From: Terasakiella pusilla DSM 6293
GTDB taxonomy: Bacteria; Pseudomonadota; Alphaproteobacteria; Rhodospirillales; Terasakiellaceae
Assembly: GCF_000688235.1 (NCBI RefSeq)
Contig: NZ_JHYO01000012.1
Coordinates: 1-64,000, forward strand
Reading direction: 5' to 3'
Length of the DNA stretch: 64,000 nucleotides
The notes beneath the pieces were generated by a model. It did no database searches and was not told the DNA's origin. It was given only the letters and a program-made list of their open reading frames with translations. Below, piece by piece: positions 7,432 to 15,182 of the stretch. The position numbers were made by a program, and so were the translations under genes. The first letter of the stretch is position 1. Every line of letters begins with the position of its first letter.

Positions 7432-8231
7432 ATGACTGACGTTAAGTTGAAGGTGCGTTATCCGCAAACGATGTTACCGATGTATGACGGATCAAAATCG
7501 ATCCATGGTATAGCTCGTGCTATCCAAATTTCGGTTCATGGATTTATTCATTACGATGTCATTCATCATGCGACTGCGTTGCGAGGTGCTGATATTTACA
7601 TGCTGCCATCAAGACGTGGCAGTTTTCTGCAAGAACTTGTTATCCAAATTACTCAAAATCCAGAAGTGTATGCTGCGGGTATCGGTAGCGGTGTCTTAAG
7701 CAATGCTTGTTATGATTTCCTAAAGATGACGTTTGCAAAAGCAACCGGATTAGTGGCAACGCCAGAGACGCCATTTATGACTAAGTTGAACACCAAGGAC
7801 GAACCGTTCCTCGATAGTGTCGCAGAAGCTATGGAGGGATCGCTCATAGACGGACATCGAACGATTCAGAGTGTCGGTGGTGACGTCACGCTTGAGCGTC
7901 CGAAATCGACATTGGCGACTTTTGACCGGGATACTTTGACTGGGTAACCACGCGGGACCAGCAGCCTAATGTCGAAGAAATTACAGGGCATGTTACCCGC
8001 TATAATGTGATTTCACAAAAAGGTCGTCTGTATGATGACTACCTACAACGAACGCTTTCGTTCAGCCCAGAGTCAAATGCCTTGAATGATGAAGATGCCG
8101 CCCTACTGTCTTGGTCTTTGGATAAAGCTACAAATAGGTTGCCATCATCGATTGTGTTCCAAGTGAAGCGAGTTCTGTCTGCACGGGATCAAACCAAGCG
8201 ATATATCTTAGTTGGCTGCCGTCATATTTGA
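7432..8231 (+). pseudogene. Conserved hypothetical (DUF7946-like), broken by a -1 frameshift
   Basis: The gene starts at the ATG at 7432 behind CAGGGGG and reads 171 residues (VRYPQTMLPMYDGSKSIHGIARAI..., then SGVLSNACYDFLKM) before a stop at 7945. The -1 frame continues without stop from 7926 to 8231 with a plausible C-terminal domain (GHVTRYNVISQKGRLYDDY, RDQTKRYILVGC). Fused, they give about 266 residues, the length I associate with DUF7946-type proteins of unknown function. The switch lies within about 7930-7944. It may be a real mutation, a sequencing error or, less likely, programmed frameshifting at A-CTT-TGA. Confidence 0.6.
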
Positions 8232-8236
8232 TGGTC

Positions 8237-8554
8237 TCAAACATACAGCCCTGACAAATCCAGATCATACGAGATCGCTTTCACATAGGGCACCAGTTCA
8301 TGTGGTTCAATTTTACCGTATTGGTGTTTCATGGATTTGTTTTCCGGTGCCCATCCCATGATTTTAAACAGAAAGATATCTTTCACGCTTTCAGTATCAA
8401 CGGCTTTCTTGAAGTTATGTCGGAATGAATGGAAGCTGGTGCGTGGTGCGGCGGCGTCTGAACGGTCTATGAAGCGTCGAAACGTATCACTGTAATTCTT
8501 TTTCTTTTCATCATAGGTCAATCCATCAAAGATATAGTGCGGTTTTACTATCTG
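8237..8554 (-). pseudogene. Integrase remnant (C-terminal catalytic part)
   Basis: The minus frame encodes only the end of a tyrosine integrase: HSFRHNF (His and Arg of the active site), then LFKIMGWAPENKSMKHQYG with the nucleophile Tyr, and the usual C-terminal helix (ELVPYVKAISYDLDLSGLYV). Upstream the frame is closed by TGA at 8555-8557, so the N-terminal domains are lost. It is different in sequence from the intact integrase at 471-2108. It sits at the opposite end of the island and points inward, as if left by an earlier element that used this end. Confidence 0.75.
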
Positions 8555-8668
8555 TCACAGCGTCGAACTTCGCTATAGCTACTTGGATGAGAGATATCTC
8601 GATATCGAGAACAACTTAACTTAAAATATGTTAATCAACAAAAACGACATATATTTGGTTCACAAAAA

Positions 8669-8701
8669 TGTGCCATATATTGTGCCATATTGTTGTGCCA
8701 T
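8669..8701. repeat. Three TGTGCCAT copies (right end)
   Basis: Copies at 8669-8676, 8681-8688 and 8694-8701, spacing 12 and 13 bases, all in the same orientation as the left-end set at 400-433. The right set lies about 85-115 bases inside the right attachment repeat, the left set about 65-115 bases inside the left one. Probable arm-type protein sites. Confidence 0.55.
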
Positions 8702-8744
8702 TAGGAATATGAAATATACTCTGACTTATTTAAAAAATGGCAGA

Positions 8745-8845
8745 AAATAAAAAGAAAAGGCCCATCCGTAGATGAGCCTAAAAAGTTTGGGAGGAAACGT
8801 CCAAGAAAGTCAATTAACCTATAAACAGTTTACACGTTAATTGCT
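8745..8845 (-). ncRNA. Probable trans-acting small RNA (MmgR/alpha-r8-like), site of island insertion
   Basis: On the minus strand an alphaproteobacterial-like promoter (TTGATT at 8881-8876, 18-base gap, CTATAC at 8857-8852) precedes a first stem-loop (CAATTAAC 8843-8836 with GTTAATTG 8818-8811), a loop carrying TTTCCTCCC bounded by TTGG/CCAA, and a Rho-independent terminator (GGCTCATC/GATGGGCC, 8778-8759, then a long T-rich run). The exposed CCTCC is the signature of the MmgR/alpha-r8 (Rfam suhB) family, which pairs with ribosome sites. The island's right attachment repeat (8784-8800) covers this loop, so the island appears to supply the 3' terminator half. Family assignment is from memory. 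Confidence 0.5.
8784..8800. repeat. Right attachment repeat (attR) of island 1
   Basis: Exact copy of the 17 bases at 318-334. It lies in the CCTCC loop region of the probable small RNA, so the DNA to its right would be the original 5' part of that gene and the DNA to its left comes from the island. This mirrors the way elements inserting into tRNA genes restore the 3' end. Confidence 0.75.
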
Positions 8846-9003
8846 GAGGACGTATAGAACATACTCGGAAAAATAAATCAACCCGATTTTAATTATTTTC
8901 TGCATTTTCTCTCTTTCGCGACAGGGAACGTACAAACTGGCATCACGTTTGCTTTGATAAAACCAGAAGATTGTTCCTGCCTATCGAATAGAGAAGTTAA
9001 GCC

Positions 9004-9951
9004 ATGAGATATCTCATACTGTTTCTAGTTGGTGCCTGCCTCAGCATGACAGCTCAGGCCAGCACAAAAGCAATTAAAAACATAGATTTATGTAAAAGCG
9101 CGGCCCATGCTTCTGAACAAAAATACAACATTCCGCGCAATTTACTTCGGGCCATTTCGCTGACAGAATCCGGCCGCTGGGTCAAAGAAGACAAGGCAAA
9201 TATTGCCTGGCCCTGGACCGTTGCGTCCGGTAAAGCAGGCGAATATTTCCCCACCAAGACAGACGCCATCCGTCATGTACGCCAATTGCAGGCCCAAGGA
9301 GTGACCAATATTGATGTGGGCTGTATGCAGATCAACCTACGTTATCACCCCGAAGCTTTTAAGAATCTGGATGATGCGTTCGATCCATACCTCAACACCA
9401 ATTACGCAGGTGATTTCCTCGCCCGTTTGTTTAAAGAAACCAAATCCTGGAGCGCCGCTGCCGGTCGCTACCATTCCTCCGACCCGGACCGGGGCCTGTA
9501 TTACAAAGAAAAAGTGCTGGGTTTCTGGAAATACGCCAATACGGAAGAGCCACACGACCAACCCAATCGTGAAAACAGCTATCGGGTCGCCCAGATCGAT
9601 ACACAGCGTACAACCTTGCTGAATAATAACTTTAGAAAACGGCTGTCAAACCAGCGCGAAGCGGTCAAACGTGTGGATGATATGAGTGCGCAGATCTCGC
9701 AATGGCGTGACAGCCGCCGCCTGTCCAACTCCCCACAGGTCAACGCAGCGCGAAACACCGCTCTGCGGGTACAAAAGGAAAAAAAGGGGCTGTTAACCAA
9801 CACCACCACGACCTATCGCGGCCTTGGGCAGCAACATGATTTTTCCAAACGCCGCTCGGCACAACTTGATCGGTGGCGCCGAACTGTCGCCCACCCGGAT
9901 TACATTGAAGCCAGCACCACAGCCCAGCCGCAAAACCTGTTAGAGGATTAA
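9004..9951 (+). CDS. Periplasmic lytic transglycosylase (SLT domain)
   Basis: A 315-residue exported protein. Signal peptide about residues 1-19 (cleavage after AQA). The SLT fold follows: NIPRNLLRAISLTESG with catalytic Glu55, VGCMQINLRYH, YLNTNYAGDFLARLF, and GRYHSSDP, the usual order for Slt-type enzymes that cleave peptidoglycan with formation of anhydro-muramic ends. The last 110 residues are Arg/Gln-rich, probably helical, and not part of the known domain. Monocistronic; it meets the next gene tail to tail with a four-base overlap. Confidence 0.85.
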   Translation: MRYLILFLVGACLSMTAQASTKAIKNIDLCKSAAHASEQKYNIPRNLLRAISLTESGRWVKEDKANIAWPWTVASGKAGEYFPTKTDAIRHVRQLQAQGVTNIDVGCMQINLRYHPEAFKNLDDAFDPYLNTNYAGDFLARLFKETKSWSAAAGRYHSSDPDRGLYYKEKVLGFWKYANTEEPHDQPNRENSYRVAQIDTQRTTLLNNNFRKRLSNQREAVKRVDDMSAQISQWRDSRRLSNSPQVNAARNTALRVQKEKKGLLTNTTTTYRGLGQQHDFSKRRSAQLDRWRRTVAHPDYIEASTTAQPQNLLED

Positions 9952-10652
9952 GGTGCCGTTACAGACAACTTGAAAAGCTCTTCGGCGTTTTTATAAAGCA
10001 AAGCCTCTGCCTGAGCTGCCGGCAAATAAGTCGAGAGCTTTTTAAGTTTACGGATGGTCCACTTATACTCTTCCCAGCCCTGATCTTTCCCGAAAGAAGA
10101 AAACACCACACGATTCCCTGCGGCGCGCATTAAATCCGCCAGCGGCCCTTGCGCACAACTGTCCACCAACTGCGTGATCTCCGGCTCACTAAAACCGATC
10201 CACAGATTATGATGCACCCCCATCCAACGCTTGATCACCTTTGCATCAAAACGCGACACATGAGACAACAGATAGGGCTGATCCGCATTGCGCACCAACT
10301 CCGCTTCAAAGCTGCTAATCATGTTGGAGGTAATAGGTTCAGGCCAGATCACCGGGGCTGCATCACTCCACGGCGCATTGCCACGGACCACTAAATCGGG
10401 GAAGCTTTCTTCCAGTGCCGGTGGTTGGTTGTTATCGTCTGCAAAGGGATGTGGGTATAAAACTGCTTTTTCGACCCCGTATGTCAGCGCCTGATCCAAA
10501 TAGCCTTCCATCCCTGTTGAGGCAACAAAAGCCCCGGCATCAAAGATCAAGCCATCAAAGCTATTTATTTCCGGGCAAGTCTCGGCTTTGACAGCGGAGA
10601 CAGATAAGCCAACACACAACGTGCCGGCACATAACAATCGAGACAGGGTCAT
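9948..10652 (-). CDS. Exported amidohydrolase-like TIM-barrel protein
   Basis: A 234-residue protein with a signal peptide (about 1-23, ending VKA). Segments such as FDGLIFDAGAFVASTG, EKAVLYPHPFADD, PYLLSHVSRFDAKVIKRW and the end ALLYKNAEELFKL follow the layout of amidohydrolase-2 family barrels, where the last helix typically reads like a NAxxLF motif. Metal-binding His pairs of active enzymes are not clearly present, so catalysis is uncertain. Likely in an operon with the YdcF-like gene upstream (13-base gap). Confidence 0.5.
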   Translation of the reverse strand: MTLSRLLCAGTLCVGLSVSAVKAETCPEINSFDGLIFDAGAFVASTGMEGYLDQALTYGVEKAVLYPHPFADDNNQPPALEESFPDLVVRGNAPWSDAAPVIWPEPITSNMISSFEAELVRNADQPYLLSHVSRFDAKVIKRWMGVHHNLWIGFSEPEITQLVDSCAQGPLADLMRAAGNRVVFSSFGKDQGWEEYKWTIRKLKKLSTYLPAAQAEALLYKNAEELFKLSVTAP

Positions 10653-10665
10653 TATTTCTGGTTGC

Positions 10666-11160
10666 TTATTTTCTACACTGTCCGTTTAATACCCGAACCC
10701 CATACCAAAGCAAAGCCGGAACCTCACGCAGATAAGAAAAAAATAGCAAAGGCGTGATTTTCTCGCCCTGCACAGCTTTATAACCCGCTGAAATACCGTA
10801 TGATTTAAAAGAAAACAGTGCCCGCGGCACATGATAGCGCTGAGTCACAATCGTCACGCGCGCCCAACCTTTTTCCTTAATCAATCGGGACGCAAAAAAC
10901 GCATTCTCCAGCGTATTCTGTGAGTGTTCTTCCCGATATATTCTTTGGTTTGGAAATCCCATTTCCCTCGCCAGTTGCGCCATGACGGCGGCCTCGCTCA
11001 TGGGAACTTCCGGATGGGTAACACCTCCACACATCAACAGGTCGGCATCCTTTTCAGCCGCAAAACAACAGCCGGTTTCGACCCGTCGCCTCAACGCAGG
11101 GCTCGCTGCCCCATCCGCTTGCAACGCTGCGCCAAGGATGACCACAACAGAATTAACCAT
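10666..11160 (-). CDS. YdcF-like protein (DUF218)
   Basis: A 164-residue protein with the DUF218/YdcF pattern: VVILGAALQADG near the N-terminus, LLMCGGVTHPEVPMSEAAVMAQ, an acidic EEHSQNTLENA motif, and VTIVTQRYHVPRAL. The family includes ElyC/SanA-type envelope proteins, some membrane anchored; this copy has no N-terminal membrane helix. The ATG at 11160 is preferred to an upstream TTG. Located between the TIM-barrel gene and a lipoprotein gene on the same strand, suggesting an envelope-related operon. Confidence 0.75.
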   Translation of the reverse strand: MVNSVVVILGAALQADGAASPALRRRVETGCCFAAEKDADLLMCGGVTHPEVPMSEAAVMAQLAREMGFPNQRIYREEHSQNTLENAFFASRLIKEKGWARVTIVTQRYHVPRALFSFKSYGISAGYKAVQGEKITPLLFFSYLREVPALLWYGVRVLNGQCRK

Positions 11161-11218
11161 TTTCTGCAAACTTTATTCGATTTGCCAAACTCTCTTCTAA
11201 TGGTTTTGTCATGATCGT

Positions 11219-12025
11219 TTACGGCGTGGTTCTAAATTCAATCGTCTGTCCATCATGGGTGCCGCCCATGGCATGACAGGCACGCATACGGGTGATAAAG
11301 GGCCGCACATTTCGCTCCGTGCGACATTCCACCAATTCTTTACCCAACGCGCCGTGATTAAACAGGTTGAGCTGATTGCGCAATCTCTTGGCATCGCCTT
11401 TTGCCAGTTCAATCTGGGCTGGCGCCATGACGCTTTCCATGCGTTTTTGCAGGGTTTCACTACCCTCAAACCCTTGGTTTTTCGCAACTTCGGCCCAGCT
11501 CCATGCTGCCACCAGATCCGTTGCAACGCCTTTGCCTTGCGTCAAAAGTTCCGCATAGCGATGTTGTCCTGCGGCACAATCCAACAAAGCAGACTGATAG
11601 ATAACCTTTGCCCCGCCTAGTGGGTTAGGCTCTGTTCCTTTGCCATCTAAAATCAAATTTCCAAGTTTAAGATACGCATATGCGACCCCCTGATCAGCAA
11701 CTTGGCGATACAGAAAACCGGCAGAGCGATGGGCAAGGCGCTGATCTTCAAAATACGCCCGAAACAACAAATCCGCACTGGGAAGGGCTAATCGTTGTTC
11801 ATCACGGGTAAGGTCTGCAATCGGTTTCAAGAACAGACAGTTATAGTGCCACTCCTGCTCCGGCGCTAACCACAGCAAACGGTGGCTGATCCGATCGCGT
11901 AAATCCGGTCGAACGGAGGCTTCAGATTTTAGGACAGGTAAATTGGCTGGTGACGGGAGTGAACAGGCAGACAGGACAAACAATGCCCCCAACAAAGCAA
12001 CGAGACGGACCATTGATATCTTCAC
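11219..12025 (-). CDS. Lipoprotein with Sel1/TPR-like repeats
   Basis: A 268-residue lipoprotein. The lipobox LSAC places the acylated Cys at residue 21. The mature part has helix pairs of the Sel1 type (AYAYLKLGNLILDGKG, QHRYAELLTQGKGVATDLVAAWSWAEVAKNQG), which scaffold protein complexes at the envelope. Four Cys after the lipobox could form disulfides in the periplasm. First gene of the probable minus-strand operon running to 9948. Specific role unknown. Confidence 0.7.
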   Translation of the reverse strand: MKISMVRLVALLGALFVLSACSLPSPANLPVLKSEASVRPDLRDRISHRLLWLAPEQEWHYNCLFLKPIADLTRDEQRLALPSADLLFRAYFEDQRLAHRSAGFLYRQVADQGVAYAYLKLGNLILDGKGTEPNPLGGAKVIYQSALLDCAAGQHRYAELLTQGKGVATDLVAAWSWAEVAKNQGFEGSETLQKRMESVMAPAQIELAKGDAKRLRNQLNLFNHGALGKELVECRTERNVRPFITRMRACHAMGGTHDGQTIEFRTTP

Positions 12026-12178
12026 TTTCCCTCTTAACCACCGACTAAAACAACCTCACTATAGACATAGTTTATAAAAGAAGCCCTAACAAAGTAAATT
12101 CTTAAACAGACCCGCGTGACAGAAACCCTTGCGACTGTTATGTTACTTAAAAAACAACATCTATGGTTGAGGGTTATT

Positions 12179-13861
12179 GTGCCGGGTCAATTCGAACTCA
12201 AAGTCAAAAGTGCAAATCGCTGGAGTTTCCATTCTTACAAAACCAGCGAGAACGAAGCTGTACAGGAGGCTCGCTCCCTTTTAAAACAGAAGGTCGCTGA
12301 TCAGGTACAGGTTATTCAAACCACCAAAAGCGGTGAAAAAAAGACCGTCTTTGACGAAAATGTCACCTCGATCAAAAAGAAAGCGGGGCTGGGCCACATC
12401 ACCAGCTCGCCTGTCTGGAAAACGGCCGACGACCTTTTCTCAACAGAAAGCCGACAGACTCTCGCCCATCTGCTGCGTGACTATTTCGATCAACAGGCCT
12501 TAACACCAAGGGAAGCCTTGCACAGCCCGCGCGAACTTTCCAAACTCATGGAAGACCCGCTGTTTTTTGCCGCCCTTGATCGCCTCGCCTCCATTCAGGC
12601 CGTGCGTGGACGCATTGGGGAAAAAGACCAACGCGATAACATTCAATCCTTCTTTCAACATATCCTCACAAAAGCACAAAGCACAGGCTTTGACGATATC
12701 AACAAAGGTACGCTGAACAGCTATCTCGCAGAGGCTGGCAAATATGAAGAAAGTGCCGTTCACTATCGTGTCTTATGTTCTGTTTGCCGCACAACAGCTT
12801 CCGCCACCTCCTGGGAGGCAAAACTCGCTGGTCTTTTCGATCTCTTAGGGGATCAGGATCTGGCCAGCTTGCATGAAAATACCACAGAGATGTTGGACGA
12901 ACTGATCGCAGAGATGTTCATCATGCCCAGCGTCATTCAGGAAATGTTGGGCAAACAGCCGGACCGGTATAACGCCATCAAAGTCCTGACCGAAATGTGC
13001 ATTGCCAAATATGAGCCCCTAAAATGGGACACGATGGGCCTAAAACGCATCGCAACTTTGATGCGCAAACATCCCATGACACAAAGTCGCCGCACGCTGG
13101 CTGACCGTGTTGAACAGATGTTACGCAACCGCACCGCCCTGACCAAAGGCGATATGTACGAAGAAAAGCACGCCTTTAAGGAACTGCTGCCGCTCTACAT
13201 CGCAAAAAATGGCACCCTGCTGGGCGGGGAAGGAATGGCGGAAGCCCTGACCATGTGCGCCACCCGCAGCTTTAATCGGGACAGAACATTGGAGCAACCC
13301 GAAGAGGCTATCAAGTACATCGTTGAAACTCTCCAAGCTCCGGTCTTGCAACTGCGCTATCTACTCACACTGTCCAAATCCCAGTTCGGGCAGGACTGTT
13401 CAAAGATCGTCTGTGATTTTATCCCAAAATTCATGGACGGGCCGGAACATGTCCACGACATCGTCCATTATAGATTACCCGTAAAACGCAAACTGAAAGT
13501 CCTCTCGACCCTGCAACGCATGGCCTTGGAAATCAGCTTGCCGCAAAAGACCAACCTCAAACTGGTCCAATGGCTGGATGATCTGCTCTATACCTTTTTG
13601 GATGAAGAACGCATTATCGACAGGATGGACAGCCCGGAAGACCCGCTCTTTATTCGCGCCACCAACCTCTTGCAGTTCTGCGCCTCTGGCCTGCTGATCG
13701 AAGGACGCACACTCAACTGGGTGCGCGATCGTGTTCAAGAACACCTGCGCCAACCCAACTTCGTCGAAAAGTTCACCGAAGCGGCAAACACCCAGACCAA
13801 GAAAGACAAAATGGTCACTCAGCTACACATCATGTTAAAAAAAGCAGGATTAAAGAAATAA
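12179..13861 (+). CDS. Large unknown protein, paralogue of the 48523-50220 product
   Basis: About 560 residues, no known domain recognised. The GTG at 12179 is preferred over an upstream GTG at 12116 or ATG at 12140: GAGGG sits five bases before it, and it lets the N-terminus (FELKVKSANRWSFHSYKT) align with the paralogue (YEIRLNDQDRWFVEKVFT). The C-termini match clearly (LLQFCASGLL, then NFVEKFTEAANTQTKKDKM versus MVQFCGSGVL and SFIEKFTEHETDPHKKEVM), as does an internal VIQEMLG/LIQDMLG block. Mostly helical and soluble. Possibly a cytoplasmic signalling or scaffold protein. Ends 68 bases before the tRNA-Leu gene. Confidence 0.7.
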   Translation: MPGQFELKVKSANRWSFHSYKTSENEAVQEARSLLKQKVADQVQVIQTTKSGEKKTVFDENVTSIKKKAGLGHITSSPVWKTADDLFSTESRQTLAHLLRDYFDQQALTPREALHSPRELSKLMEDPLFFAALDRLASIQAVRGRIGEKDQRDNIQSFFQHILTKAQSTGFDDINKGTLNSYLAEAGKYEESAVHYRVLCSVCRTTASATSWEAKLAGLFDLLGDQDLASLHENTTEMLDELIAEMFIMPSVIQEMLGKQPDRYNAIKVLTEMCIAKYEPLKWDTMGLKRIATLMRKHPMTQSRRTLADRVEQMLRNRTALTKGDMYEEKHAFKELLPLYIAKNGTLLGGEGMAEALTMCATRSFNRDRTLEQPEEAIKYIVETLQAPVLQLRYLLTLSKSQFGQDCSKIVCDFIPKFMDGPEHVHDIVHYRLPVKRKLKVLSTLQRMALEISLPQKTNLKLVQWLDDLLYTFLDEERIIDRMDSPEDPLFIRATNLLQFCASGLLIEGRTLNWVRDRVQEHLRQPNFVEKFTEAANTQTKKDKMVTQLHIMLKKAGLKK

Positions 13862-13929
13862 ACCCTCTTGCAATCGCCCCCCTGTGGCGATAATGTGCAC
13901 CCGCTTCTTAACGGGGCACCACTTGCTGT

Positions 13930-14016
13930 GCGGGCGTGGTGAAATCGGTAAACACAGCAGACTTAAAATCTGCCGACCTTTTGGTCTTGGCGGTTCAAGT
14001 CCGCCCGCCCGCACCA
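13930..14016 (+). tRNA. tRNA-Leu (anticodon TAA)
   Basis: An 87-base type II tRNA: acceptor GCGGGCG pairs with CGCCCGC before ACCA; anticodon stem GCAGA/TCTGC with loop CTTAAAA gives anticodon TAA; a long variable arm (CGACCTTTTGGTCTTGGCG region) and a T-loop GTTCAAGTC. CCA is encoded. Its last 11 bases start the repeat that is duplicated at 27455, so it served as the attachment site for island 2 and stays intact. Confidence 0.95.
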
Positions 14017-14025
14017 AGTAATTTC

Positions 14026-14058
14026 AAAGGCTTAGCCCCAAAAGGGCTGAGCCTTTTG
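14026..14058 (+). terminator. Rho-independent terminator after tRNA-Leu
   Basis: A 13-base-pair stem (14026-14038 with 14044-14056, one G-T pair, loop CAAAA) followed by T-rich sequence. It lies ten bases beyond the tRNA. A near copy is found at 27475-27507. Confidence 0.85.
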
Positions 14059-14077
14059 CTTTTCTACCGGCACTTAC

Positions 14078-14095
14078 CTGAAAGGTAATTGACAG
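14078..14095 (+). promoter_or_regulatory. TctD-box-like direct repeat at the left end of island 2
   Basis: CTGAAAG-GTAA-TTGACAG: two heptamers with an 11-base period, matching the boxes at 18531-18548 and 26669-26705. No plus-strand gene follows it, so it may be a leftover promoter from a gene lost at the island border. Confidence 0.4.
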
Positions 14096-14238
14096 GTTAG
14101 AGCGCTACGGTCCTTCTTATAGATCCTCCCCGAACGATCTATCACTCAAATGCGAAGAGATATCTCCCTAGAGTTTATTCGCATCCTCTTAGTGCTGGGC
14201 CAAGCACTTGCCCTCGATCGCTTGGTCCGGCATATTTT

Positions 14239-15167
14239 TTAAGTCATCTCGTTTAATTTGTTCCCCTCCAGAAAGGCCCGGACCACGTCAACGGTTTCAC
14301 CGTAGAAGACGTCGTAAGTTTCTCTGGTTACGTAGCCAATGTGGGGGGTAAGAACGCAATTGGGTGATGTTCTCAAAGGATGGTCAAAGGGTAAAGGTTC
14401 GATGTCATAAACATCAAGACCTGCTCCAGCAATTTTGCCTTTCTGTAAGACCTCAATTAAGGCATCGGTATCGATAATGGGCGCGCGAGAGGTGTTGATG
14501 AGATACGAGCTCTCTTTCATAAGGCCCAGTTCTTTTTTACCAACAAGATGTTTGATGGCCACGCTATATTTCATATGGATGGAAACGATATCGGCCTGTT
14601 CAAACAGCGCTTCTTTTTCCACGTAGACTGCACCATGTTCGGCGGCTTGGTCAGCGGTCATGTTTCGGCTCCAGGCGATAACATTCATGCCGAAAGCCTG
14701 ACCAATTCGCGCAACTTGCGTGCCCATGCGACCAAGACCAATAATACCAAGCGTTTTACCACGCACATCACAGCCTAACCTGCTTTGCCAGCGCCCCTCA
14801 CGCACATTTTGATATTGCGAAGGAATTTGTCGTGTCAAAGATAAAATAAGGCCCCATGTCAATTCTGCTGTTGCATGGCCTGGGGAAGACGTGCCGCATA
14901 CGGTTACGTTGTGATCGCGGGCCGCGTCAAGATCGATTGCGCCATTGCGCTTTCCTGATGTCACTAATAGTTTTAAAAGTGGAAGTTGCTCGAACATTTT
15001 ACGGGGAAAGGGGGTGCGTTCCCGCATAATACAAATAATCTCGAACTCTTTCAGTGTTTCCGCTGGGTTTTTCAGAGGTTCATTAAAAACGGTTACATCC
15101 ACCAGGACCAGTCGGCCATATCCAGAGCAACATTCTGATAATCGTCAAGAATAGCGATACGCGTCAT
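14239..15167 (-). pseudogene. D-2-hydroxyacid dehydrogenase, broken near its N-terminus
   Basis: The natural start is the ATG at 15167 behind AAGGAG; it reads ILDDYQNVALDMADWS, the typical N-terminus of this subfamily, then stops at 15093. The rest continues in another frame from about 15108 (LVDVTVFNEPL) to 14239. It contains the NAD motif GIIGLGRMGTQVARIG, the catalytic Arg region (NTSRAPIIDTDAL), Glu (DVYDIEPLP) and His (LTPHIGYVT). Compared with relatives, a short segment between ADWS and VDVTVF is missing, so a small deletion with frameshift is likely. The enzyme would reduce 2-keto acids or oxidise 2-hydroxy acids. Last in the lysR-tctD-tctE direction. Confidence 0.75.
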
Positions 15168-15182
15168 GCCTTTTCTCCTTCT

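Larger units (their letters stand above)
318..8800. mobile_element. Island 1: integrative element of about 8.5 kb
   Basis: Exact 17-base direct repeats form the borders, a tyrosine integrase (471-2108) starts next to the left border, and three TGTGCCAT copies sit inside each end. Contents are accessory: a second recombinase, an integrase remnant, an abortive-infection-like protein, unknown small genes, two decayed genes and hairpin-rich non-coding DNA. The genes are more AT-rich in feel than the flanking core genes. No plasmid transfer or phage structural genes are visible, so it is best called an integrative island or phage-defence-type satellite rather than an ICE or prophage. Confidence 0.75.
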
